Origin: Oscillospiraceae bacterium
GTDB lineage: Bacteria > Bacillota > Clostridia > Oscillospirales > Ruminococcaceae
Length of the DNA stretch: 6,887 nucleotides
Assembly (NCBI GenBank): GCA_031285945.1
Contig: JAITVF010000180.1
Coordinates: 1 to 6,887, forward strand
Direction of reading: 5' to 3'
Positions within the stretch are counted from its first letter, which is position 1; each line of letters begins with the position of its first letter. Positions 1-6,340 of the stretch are shown here, piece after piece. The notes beneath the pieces are model-generated. The model was not told the origin of the DNA and did no database searches. It saw only the letters and a program-made list of their open reading frames with translations. The translations under genes were made by a program, and so were the position numbers.

Positions 1-86
1 CCGCAGACGCTCTGTTTGTTTATTTGCGTTTTACCGCCACGCGGCCAACCTCCCTTTTGCAAAATATCGAGGCTGCCCGCGGCCTT
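1..86 (-). promoter_or_regulatory. Region after murA with strong RBS for the next gene
   Basis: AGGGAGG at 49-55 (minus strand) is a near-ideal ribosome binding site, 8 bases before a GTG at 38-40. That GTG reads only MAVKRK before TAA at 20-22. Another frame, without an obvious start near the site, is open from the murA stop to the window edge. By gene order the next gene could be divIB/ftsQ, which often starts with a basic tail, but too little is in the window to assign it. No terminator is visible after murA, so the operon probably continues. Confidence 0.4.
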
Positions 87-1349
87 TTATAAGGGAAACT
101 CTGTTTTTTCCATTATAGCCCCAAGGCTGATCAGGTTTTTGTCAAAATCCTGGTAGCCGCGCTCAATATGCCGGATATCTGTAATTTCGCTTTTGCCCTC
201 GGCCGCGAGAGCCGCGAGGCACAGTGAGGCCCCGCCCCTCAGGTCGGTGCAGACTACACTCGCGCCGTGAAGCTTTGCAACCCCCTCCACTACCGCCACC
301 TTGCCCTCGACCTTGATCCTGGCGCCCATTCGCATAAGCTCGCCTGCCTGCTTGTAACGGTTTTCAAAGATGTTTTCCACAAAGAGAGAGGTTCCCTTTG
401 CGAGACAGCTTACCGCCATAACCGGCGACTGAGCGTCGGTAGGGAAGCCCGGATAGGGCATAGTGCGTATGCACCTGAAAGGAGCCGGCCTTTTGGGGGC
501 GAAGAGCCTGACGGCTCCCCCCACATGCGATATGCTGCACCCCGCCTCTTCCAAAACCGGGAAAATCGAAAAGAGGTGGGCGGGTACGACCTCCCGCAGA
601 AGAACATCCCCGCCGGTTACGGCGGCGGCGCACAAATAGGTAGCGGCGGCGATCCGGTCGGGAATAACGCGATGCTCAACGCCCCTAAGGGCTTTTACAC
701 CCCTGATATATATTGTGCCGTTTTCTACAATGCGTATATTTGCGCCCGCTTTTTGCAGAAAGTTGGCCAGATCGATTATCTCCGGCTCTCTGGCCGGGTT
801 GTGGATGACCGTTTCCCCTTCGGCGGTGCAGGCCGCCAGCATTATGTTTTCGGTCGCGCCCACGCTCGGAAAGGTCAGGGATATGGTCGCGCCCCTCAGC
901 CTGTCGGGAACGGTGCAGTTCAAATAGCCATGCTCCTCTTCGACCACGACCCCCATTTTTTCAAGAGCGGAAAGATGCAGGTCTATGGGCCTTGGGCCAA
1001 GCTCGCAGCCCCCCGGCATACTCACCCGGGCTTTTCCGCAGCGCGCGATTATAGCGCCCAGAAAAACCACCGAGGAGCGCATCTCCCTCATGAGATGCTC
1101 GGGCACTATGCAGTCGGCCAGGCTTTCGGCCGACACCGTGATGGAATTATCCTCCCGAACAACCGAGCAGCCGAGATGCTCAAGGATATTGCAGGCGGCG
1201 TTTACGTCGGTAAGGCTTGGGCAATTAAGTAAAGTGCTGTGATCCGCCAGAAGCGTGGCGGCAAGTATGGGCAGCACAGCGTTTTTAGCCCCGTGAACCG
1301 TTACGTCCCCAGAAAGCTTTCGCCCTCCCTCTACTGTATATCCTGTCAT
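87..1349 (-). CDS. murA: UDP-N-acetylglucosamine 1-carboxyvinyltransferase MurA
   Basis: Cytoplasmic enzyme that transfers enolpyruvate from phosphoenolpyruvate to UDP-GlcNAc, the first committed step of peptidoglycan synthesis; a paralogue of the EPSP synthase fold. From the ATG at 1347-1349 it has 420 residues, the normal length. Seen: GAKNA with Lys22, the catalytic loop MPGGCELGPRPIDLH with the cysteine at residue 115, PYPGFPTDAQ with the catalytic aspartate, ENRYKQAGELMRMGA, and DLRGGASLCLAALAAEG near the C-terminus. With this start the cysteine falls at 115 and the lysine at 22, the same numbers as in E. coli MurA, which supports the choice. An in-frame TTG at 1392-1394 would add 15 residues with no family counterpart and a poorly spaced binding site. 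A cysteine rather than aspartate at 115 predicts fosfomycin sensitivity of the enzyme. Separated from murG by an unusual gap. Confidence 0.97.
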   Translation of the reverse strand: MTGYTVEGGRKLSGDVTVHGAKNAVLPILAATLLADHSTLLNCPSLTDVNAACNILEHLGCSVVREDNSITVSAESLADCIVPEHLMREMRSSVVFLGAIIARCGKARVSMPGGCELGPRPIDLHLSALEKMGVVVEEEHGYLNCTVPDRLRGATISLTFPSVGATENIMLAACTAEGETVIHNPAREPEIIDLANFLQKAGANIRIVENGTIYIRGVKALRGVEHRVIPDRIAAATYLCAAAVTGGDVLLREVVPAHLFSIFPVLEEAGCSISHVGGAVRLFAPKRPAPFRCIRTMPYPGFPTDAQSPVMAVSCLAKGTSLFVENIFENRYKQAGELMRMGARIKVEGKVAVVEGVAKLHGASVVCTDLRGGASLCLAALAAEGKSEITDIRHIERGYQDFDKNLISLGAIMEKTEFPL

Positions 1350-1537
1350 TCTTCCCACCCTTTCATCCATAGCGAGGGCGGAAAGTCCGGCCAAACCTTC
1401 TTAGCGCGGGGAGCGCATCCGCCTCCCGCCGGCCATGTGTCCTTCCGTTTCCCTGCAAGCTATACTATGCAACGAAGGGGGGATTGGTGATAAAGGGCAA
1501 GATAGGCGACGAGTTGCGCAAAAATAACGGGTAATCG
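1350..1537 (-). other. 188-base murG-murA intergenic region
   Basis: This is the only long gap in the block; all the other gene junctions lie between a 4-base overlap and 53 bases. Reading toward murA it holds the T-run after the murG hairpin, an 8-base palindrome TTGCGCAA (1513-1520), an AT-rich element TTGCATAGTATAGCTTGCA (1454-1472) carrying TTGCA twice as a direct repeat, a short leader frame with a GC-rich hairpin, and the murA ribosome binding site AGGGTGG (1355-1361, 5 bases before the ATG). I could not place a sigma-A promoter with good -35 and -10 boxes at proper spacing. The region may be a murA leader, or the remnant of lost sequence. Confidence 0.5.
1401..1436 (-). promoter_or_regulatory. 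Possible murA leader: 11-codon frame with GC-rich hairpin
   Basis: An ATG at 1434-1436 preceded by GGAAGG, 4 bases upstream, opens an 11-codon frame (MAGGRRMRSPR) ending in TAA at 1401-1403, 51 bases before the chosen murA start. The arms GCGGGAG and CTCCCCGC (1406-1429, one bulged C, 9-base loop) form a GC-rich stem inside this frame. No T-run follows, so it is not an intrinsic terminator. A translated leader controlling murA is conceivable but unproven; the peptide resembles nothing I recognise. Confidence 0.2.
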
Positions 1538-1555
1538 TCAGATTATACGCCTGTT
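1520..1555 (-). terminator. Weak terminator-like hairpin over the murG stop
   Basis: On the minus strand TAATC-TGAC-GATTA forms a 5-bp stem with a 4-base loop that contains the murG stop. Three bulges let the stem extend to AAC(A)GG(C)G against CCCGTT. It is followed by ATTTTTG, a run of five T at 1520-1524. The bulges and low GC make it poor as a full intrinsic terminator; it might act as a partial one between murG and murA, or be chance. Confidence 0.2.
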
Positions 1556-2677
1556 TCGCAGCAATTCCTCCATTTCCTGGCATATCCGCTCGGTTGCGTC
1601 GGCAACGGCCATCGAGGACGCGTTTTGTCCTATATTATAAAGCTCCTGCGGATCGGACACAAGGCTGCGCACAATCTCGGTAAGGCGTTTGCCTGTCAGG
1701 TCCTTTTCCTCGAGCAGAACGGCCGCGTTTCTGGAGGCCAGGGCGTCGGCGTTGTAATACTGATGGTTTTCCGCCACATTGGGCGAGGGTATCAGAATGG
1801 CCGCCCGCCCCGCCGCCTGTATCTCGGTGACAGAGATCGCCCCCGCCCGGCATACGACAAGATCGGCGGCGGCAAGGCAGTCGGGCATGTCGTCTATGTA
1901 GGCGCGGATATCGAGATGAGGGTCGCCGGCGGCGTCTGTTCCCCGCTCTTTTAAGAGTCGGCGGAAGTCAGCCTCACCATAGCGCCCCGTCGCGTGGATG
2001 TGGTGAAGCTTACCCCCGGGCCGCGTGGCCGCGATCAGCTCGGCTACCGCCTCGTTGACTCGGGCGGCGCCAAGGCTTCCGCCAAAGCTCAAAAGGCAGA
2101 TTCTCTCGCCCACCCCCAGCCTGCGGCGGGCGGCAGCCCGGTCCGCCAAAAGAATCTCACGGCGTACGGGGTTGCCGGTGACCACCGGCTTGCAGCCCTT
2201 TGGCAGCCTTTTAGCCACCTCGGGGTAGGGTATGAGCACCTTATCCACGCAGCGGCTGAGCAGCTTTGTTGTTATGCCGGGAAAGGCGTTGGATTCGTGG
2301 GTAAGGGTCGGAATCTTCATCCTGGCCGCCTTTCGCAGCACAGGCCCGCTCACATAGCCGCCGGTTCCAAGGCAGATATCGGGGGAAAAATCGCGTATGA
2401 TCCTCTCGGCCTTACCCGACGCGCTCATAAGATACGCCGCCGCCCGCAGGTTGTTTTTAATGTTGCGAAAGCTAAGCCTTCTCTGAAAGCCCAGCACCTC
2501 TATGGGGGCGAAGCCGTAGCCTGCCTCGGGTATGAGGGTCGCCTCCATCCCCGAGGGATTCCCGGCGAAGAGTATATCCGCTCCGGGGTGTCGCTCCCTC
2601 ATCAGGCCCGCGACCGCCAGCGCCGGGTTTATGTGCCCCGCGGTGCCGCCGCAGGCAAAGAGTATTCTTATCGGCAT
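1538..2677 (-). CDS. murG: UDP-GlcNAc--lipid I GlcNAc transferase MurG
   Basis: Peripheral membrane GT-B glycosyltransferase (GT28) that adds GlcNAc from UDP-GlcNAc to lipid I, making lipid II on the cytoplasmic face. The 379 residues match a usual MurG plus a slightly long tail. N-terminal Rossmann domain: GGTAGHINPALA (10-21), GNPSGMEATLIP (39-50), LGTGGYVSGP (103-112) and THESNAFPG (126-134), the lipid I side. C-terminal nucleotide-sugar domain: GNPVRREIL (168-176), SFGGSLGAARVNE (197-209), YIDDM (260-264), RAGAISVTEI (277-286) and IPSPNVAENHQYYNA (296-310). The ATG at 2675-2677 has GGAGG at 2686-2690, 8 bases upstream. Its product feeds FtsW, encoded just before it. The stop codon lies inside an imperfect hairpin described separately. 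Identity is secure. Confidence 0.97.
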   Translation of the reverse strand: MPIRILFACGGTAGHINPALAVAGLMRERHPGADILFAGNPSGMEATLIPEAGYGFAPIEVLGFQRRLSFRNIKNNLRAAAYLMSASGKAERIIRDFSPDICLGTGGYVSGPVLRKAARMKIPTLTHESNAFPGITTKLLSRCVDKVLIPYPEVAKRLPKGCKPVVTGNPVRREILLADRAAARRRLGVGERICLLSFGGSLGAARVNEAVAELIAATRPGGKLHHIHATGRYGEADFRRLLKERGTDAAGDPHLDIRAYIDDMPDCLAAADLVVCRAGAISVTEIQAAGRAAILIPSPNVAENHQYYNADALASRNAAVLLEEKDLTGKRLTEIVRSLVSDPQELYNIGQNASSMAVADATERICQEMEELLRNRRII

Positions 2678-2695
2678 AGGGGCATCCTCCAGGTA

Positions 2696-3874
2696 TCAGT
2701 ACTTTTCCATGGCGGTCTGGCGTGAGATTGAGAGCACCACGCCCATCTGGGCCAACAGCATAACCAGGGACGATCCGCCGTAGGAGAAAAACGGCAGCGA
2801 AACGCCGGTGTTGGGCAGGGTATTGGTTACCACCATAATGTTGAGAATGGTCTGAAGCCCCACCTGGGCCGTAAGCCCAACCGCAACCATCGCGCCGAAC
2901 CGGTCGCGGCAGCGCATCCCGATTACAAAGCCGCGCCAGACCAAAAGGGCAAAGAGAAGAATTATCAGGGTGGCGCCCACAAAGCCCAGCTCCTCGCAGA
3001 CGATGGAAAAGATAAAATCATTCTGGGGCTCGGGCAGGTATAGGTATTTCTGGCGGGAGTTGCCGATTCCAAGGCCCATTCCCCCGCCAGAGCCTATGGC
3101 GTAAAGGGACTGTATTGTCTGAAAGCCCGCGTCCCTGGGGTCTGAAAATGGATCGATCCAGACAGACAGCCGCTCGCCCGCGTACTCGATAAAGCCGGGA
3201 ATCATAATTAGTATCCCTATGCCGATAACGCCGATTACAGCGGCAAGGCCGAACCACTTCATGTTTGTTCCGCCGATTATCATCATGATGGCGCCTATGG
3301 CGAGAACCAGAACCGTGCCCGAAAGGTGCGGCTCTATGACTATAAGAGCCGCGAGAATGACCAGCACCGACAAAAAGGGCAAAACCCCGTACCGGAAGGT
3401 TTTCATTTTATCCTGATATCTCACCGACATCCTCGCGAAAAGAACCACTACGGCAAACTTCGCAATCTCGGAGGGCTGTATATTGGTAAAGCCCAGCTGG
3501 ATCCAGCGCCTCGCGTTGTTAAGCGGCGGGAAGAAAAGAACTATAACCAGCATCAGCATACTGACCGCCATTATGGGCCAGGCCAGAGCCTCGAGAAGCT
3601 TATGGTTAATTGTAGAAATTACAATCATTGCCACCACGCCGATTATGGCGAAAACAAGCTGGCTGAATATAAACCGGTAGGAATTGCCGTGGTAATAGAG
3701 GGCGTTGGCAAAGCTGGCCGAAAAGAGCATCATAAGGCCTATGGTTAAAAGAAGCATAACAAGAATCATAAACGTCATGTCAATGCCGCCCGCTTTGGTA
3801 GCAAAAAGGCTGAAGCCGGACTTTTCACGCCTTGCCGGCAAGACTCCCGCGGAGGCTCTGCCTAATGAAGCCAA
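2696..3874 (-). CDS. ftsW: SEDS-family peptidoglycan glycosyltransferase FtsW (SpoVE-like)
   Basis: Polytopic membrane protein of the SEDS family (FtsW, RodA, SpoVE), which polymerises lipid II into glycan strands at the septum together with a class B penicillin-binding protein. It has 392 residues from the TTG chosen here (401 from the in-frame TTG at 3901). A basic cytoplasmic tail of about 30 residues precedes the first membrane helix. Family motifs: RRWIQLGF and QPSEIAKFA (122-141), the loop YLPEPQNDFIFS (about 279-290) containing the acidic residue that matches the conserved SEDS catalytic aspartate region, EELGFVGA (294-301), and PNTGVSLPFFSYGGSS (354-369). The FFSYGGSS form and the place between mraY and murG fit FtsW/SpoVE rather than RodA. 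In spore formers the copy in this position can be the sporulation-specific SpoVE; sequence alone does not settle which. It starts 37 bases after mraY and ends 18 bases before murG, so co-transcription is likely. Confidence 0.92.
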   Translation of the reverse strand: MASLGRASAGVLPARREKSGFSLFATKAGGIDMTFMILVMLLLTIGLMMLFSASFANALYYHGNSYRFIFSQLVFAIIGVVAMIVISTINHKLLEALAWPIMAVSMLMLVIVLFFPPLNNARRWIQLGFTNIQPSEIAKFAVVVLFARMSVRYQDKMKTFRYGVLPFLSVLVILAALIVIEPHLSGTVLVLAIGAIMMIIGGTNMKWFGLAAVIGVIGIGILIMIPGFIEYAGERLSVWIDPFSDPRDAGFQTIQSLYAIGSGGGMGLGIGNSRQKYLYLPEPQNDFIFSIVCEELGFVGATLIILLFALLVWRGFVIGMRCRDRFGAMVAVGLTAQVGLQTILNIMVVTNTLPNTGVSLPFFSYGGSSLVMLLAQMGVVLSISRQTAMEKY

Positions 3875-3880
3875 CGTTCT

Positions 3881-3891
3881 TCCCCTCCCCT
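3881..3891 (-). promoter_or_regulatory. Ribosome binding site fixing the ftsW TTG start
   Basis: Read on the minus strand this is AGGGGAGGGGA, with a GGAGG core 9 bases before the TTG at 3872-3874. A TTG further upstream (3899-3901) is in the same frame but is preceded only by a weak purine stretch (GAAGAAGATATA). The strong site therefore favours the shorter protein. Confidence 0.65.
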
Positions 3892-3911
3892 GCTGGTGCA
3901 ATATATCTTCT

Positions 3912-4937
3912 TCAAATCATTCTCGCCGCGAAAAAGGCCGCGAGGCAACCAAGAGTTTCAATCAGTGAAAAAACCGCCACTATTTTAGTTTCGCTCCAGC
4001 CCTTCATCTCGTAGTGGTGGTGTATGGGGCTCATTTTAAAGACGCGTCTTCCCTCGCCGTATCTTTTCTTGGTTATCTTAAACCACGTTACCTGAATGAG
4101 GACCGAAAGCCCCTCGAGTATATATACGATCCCCATAAAAATCAAAAACACCGGGATTCCCAGCCCGAAGGCGAGGGCGACAACCATCCCCCCCAGGAAA
4201 AGGGAGCCCGTGTCCCCCATAAAAACCCTGGCCGGATAGAAGTTCCACATTAAAAACCCTAATGTCCCGCCGGCGAGGGCGGCCGCCAGGATCACCATGC
4301 CCTCCATCCGCATAAAGGTCGCTATCCCCAAAAAGCCCAGAGCAGCCACGAAGGTGACTGAGGAGCAAAGCCCGTCGATTCCATCTGTCAGGTTGACTAC
4401 GTTTACAAGGTAAACTATTCCCAGCGTGGCGAGCGGGTAATAAATAAGCCCCATATCCCACTGGCCCATAAACGGCACAAAAACTATGGTCGAGCGCTCC
4501 CCGGCGAGATATAGCCCCGTAAGGTAGAGTATGGCTATAAAGAACTGCATCATCATCTTCTGCCTTGCGTTAAGGCCCATGTTGCGCTTTTTTACCACCT
4601 TGATGTAATCGTCCACAAAGCCTACCATTCCGTAGGCCAGGGCCATTATAAGCCCCAGGATGATTCCCATACCCTCAGGCACCGTTACGGTAAGGCCAAG
4701 TCCCCCGCCACCCGCGGGCAGCCAGAAAACCACCAGCACCGAAACGGCGATTCCGGCTATGAACATAATTCCGCCCATGGTGGGTATCCCCTGCTTTTTT
4801 AAGTGCCACTTGGGGCCTATCTCCAGGATAGTCTGGCCGTACTTGAGTCTGCGCAGCACGGGAATAAGCCAAAAACCCGTAAGCGCCGTGATAAGGAAGG
4901 CCAAAACTGCGGGTACCGCTACCGGCGTACTTTCCAT
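3912..4937 (-). CDS. mraY: Phospho-MurNAc-pentapeptide transferase MraY
   Basis: Integral membrane enzyme that transfers phospho-MurNAc-pentapeptide from UDP to undecaprenyl phosphate, making lipid I on the inner face of the membrane. The 341 residues are strongly hydrophobic, consistent with the ten-helix fold known for the family. Signature motifs in order: GPKWHLKKQGIPTMGG (41-56), the Mg-binding DDYIK (109-113), NLTDGIDGL (182-190), GDTGSLFLGG (241-250) and SPIHHHYEMKGW (303-314) with the conserved triple histidine. The ATG at 4935-4937 has GGAG at 4945-4948, 7 bases upstream. The 53-base gap from murF shows no convincing promoter or terminator. In many bacteria murD follows mraY; here ftsW follows directly. 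Identity is secure. Confidence 0.97.
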   Translation of the reverse strand: MESTPVAVPAVLAFLITALTGFWLIPVLRRLKYGQTILEIGPKWHLKKQGIPTMGGIMFIAGIAVSVLVVFWLPAGGGGLGLTVTVPEGMGIILGLIMALAYGMVGFVDDYIKVVKKRNMGLNARQKMMMQFFIAILYLTGLYLAGERSTIVFVPFMGQWDMGLIYYPLATLGIVYLVNVVNLTDGIDGLCSSVTFVAALGFLGIATFMRMEGMVILAAALAGGTLGFLMWNFYPARVFMGDTGSLFLGGMVVALAFGLGIPVFLIFMGIVYILEGLSVLIQVTWFKITKKRYGEGRRVFKMSPIHHHYEMKGWSETKIVAVFSLIETLGCLAAFFAARMI

Positions 4938-4990
4938 AGGCCTGCTCCATTTCTTGAAAGATATAGGTTCACGATATGAGTATTGGCGGA

Positions 4991-6340
4991 TTAAAGGCTG
5001 TAGATGCGCCGCAGAAGATTTTCGAGGCGCATCCCCCGGCTCCCCTTTACCCAGAGGACGTCGCCAGGCCTTACGATATCCTTAAGAGACGCGAAGAGTG
5101 TTTCCTGATCAAGAAAGTGGAAAGCGCCGGCAAAGCCCGCTTCGTTTGCCCCAATCTCGTATTCTTTTGCCAGCGCCCCGGTGCATAAGAGGATATCTAT
5201 TCCGGCTACCGCAGCGAATTCTCCCACCGCGCGGTGCTCCTCCCCCTCTTTGGAGCCCAGCTCCAGCATATCGGAAAGGATCGCTATCCTTCGCTCTCCC
5301 TCCATTCCGGCCAGGGTTTTAATGGCCGCCCTCATCGATTCCGGGCCGGCGTTGTAGCAATCCTCCACCACCGTAAAATCGTTGTGGCGAACTATCTTCT
5401 GGCGCATGCCCCACGGCTCGAAGCTCCCCAGCGCCCCTGCCGCGAGAATGGGATCCACCCCCAGCGCGACACCCGCGCCAAAGGCCGCCAGAGCGTCCAG
5501 AGCGTTGTGAACTCCGGCGACGGGAAGGCTTGCGGGGTATTCCTTCCCCTCCCACAAAATCCGGAAGTCGCAGCCGCCGCCCTTTTGCTTAAGGTCGGTA
5601 AGGCGCAGCTCGCAGCCGGTATTCTCAAAGCCGTAGCGGATTACCCTGAGCCTCTGATCGTCAAAATCAAAGAGCTGATCGTTATCCGCGCAGATGATAA
5701 GAGGGGATGCGTCCTTCATGCCGAGGCGAATATTGAGCTTTTCCCTTCTGAGCGCCTCGCGGGAGCCAAAGTTTGCTAGATGAGTTATTCCTATCCCCGT
5801 CACGATTCCAACGTCGGGCGAGGCGCAGCGCGCCAGGGGAGCCATCTGGCCGGGGCCGTCTATCCCCAGCTCCAGCACGGCCGCCTCGGTATCCTCGGGC
5901 ATTGACAGTATCGTAGTTGAAAGGCCTACCTCGTTGTTGAGATTTTCGGGGGTTTTTATGGTTTTGTAAGAGCTTGAAAGCACCCTCGCGGCCATTTCCT
6001 TGGTGGTGGTCTTGCCAACGCTTCCGGTCACCGCCACAACTGTTGGAGCTATAAGTCGCCGCCGGTAGCCCGCTATCCCGAGAAGTGAAAGCCTAGTATC
6101 CTTTACCGGCATCACCCTTGGGTCCTCATAGGGCCGCCGGGAAATAACCGCCGCCGCGCCCTTTGACAGGGCCGCCTCGATATAATCGTGCCCGTCGAAA
6201 TTCTCGCCGGTAAGGGCAACGAAAAGGCAGCCGGGGCTAAGCTTTCGGGTATCGGTGCAGATATCCGCGATCGGCATATCCGCGCCCCGCCAGACGGCCC
6301 CCGCCGCGAAGGCCAGATCCCGAATGGAAATCGGATTCAT
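4991..6340 (-). CDS. murF: UDP-MurNAc-tripeptide--D-Ala-D-Ala ligase MurF
   Basis: ATP-dependent cytoplasmic ligase that adds D-Ala-D-Ala to UDP-MurNAc-tripeptide, completing the soluble pentapeptide precursor. The 449 residues match the family's usual length. The N-terminal substrate domain shows DTRKLSPGCLFVAL and GENFDGHDY (about 30-53). The Mur ligase P-loop VTGSVGKTTTKEM is at 104-116, followed by PENLNNEVGL (131-140) and THLANFGSREAL (186-197). The C-terminal domain has the MurF signature DCYNAGPESMRAA (327-339), SDMLELG (356-362) and VKGSRGMRLE (431-440). The ATG start overlaps the murE stop by 4 bases and has AAGGAGA at 6345-6351, 4 bases upstream. LGIDGPGQM (158-166) and REKLNI (199-204) differ somewhat from the commoner GMN/GMS and AKxEI forms, but no essential motif is missing. 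Expected to be co-translated with murE. Confidence 0.97.
   Translation of the reverse strand: MNPISIRDLAFAAGAVWRGADMPIADICTDTRKLSPGCLFVALTGENFDGHDYIEAALSKGAAAVISRRPYEDPRVMPVKDTRLSLLGIAGYRRRLIAPTVVAVTGSVGKTTTKEMAARVLSSSYKTIKTPENLNNEVGLSTTILSMPEDTEAAVLELGIDGPGQMAPLARCASPDVGIVTGIGITHLANFGSREALRREKLNIRLGMKDASPLIICADNDQLFDFDDQRLRVIRYGFENTGCELRLTDLKQKGGGCDFRILWEGKEYPASLPVAGVHNALDALAAFGAGVALGVDPILAAGALGSFEPWGMRQKIVRHNDFTVVEDCYNAGPESMRAAIKTLAGMEGERRIAILSDMLELGSKEGEEHRAVGEFAAVAGIDILLCTGALAKEYEIGANEAGFAGAFHFLDQETLFASLKDIVRPGDVLWVKGSRGMRLENLLRRIYSL

Noticed and set aside
62..86. GC-rich GGCTGCCCGCGGCC after murA, considered as a terminator
   Set aside because: Only a 3-4 bp stem can form around the CCGCGG palindrome and no T-run follows on the minus strand.
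267..1232. Plus-strand open frame of 321 codons opposite murA
   Set aside because: It lies wholly antisense to an intact, motif-complete murA, shows no recognisable family, and has odd composition rich in His, Arg and Gly as expected of a shadow frame in GC-rich DNA.
1371..1420. GGCGGAAAGTCCGG on the plus strand, reminiscent of the GGAAAGTCC block of bacterial RNase P RNA
   Set aside because: None of the other conserved RNase P blocks follows, and part of the stretch is murA leader sequence; the RNA would need about 350 bases that here are coding.
1454..1472. AT-rich element with TTGCA twice, considered as a promoter or operator
   Set aside because: TATAGC and CATAGT are fair -10 boxes, but no -35 box lies 16-18 bases upstream, and the repeat is too short to call an operator from one copy.
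1401..1583. Minus-strand 60-codon frame spanning the murG end and the gap
   Set aside because: Its start lies inside murG without a ribosome binding site and the peptide looks like no known family; only the short 11-codon frame near its end has a plausible start.
1994..2725. Plus-strand open frame of 243 codons opposite murG
   Set aside because: Antisense to intact murG, no recognisable domain, and explained by the GC-rich third positions of murG codons.
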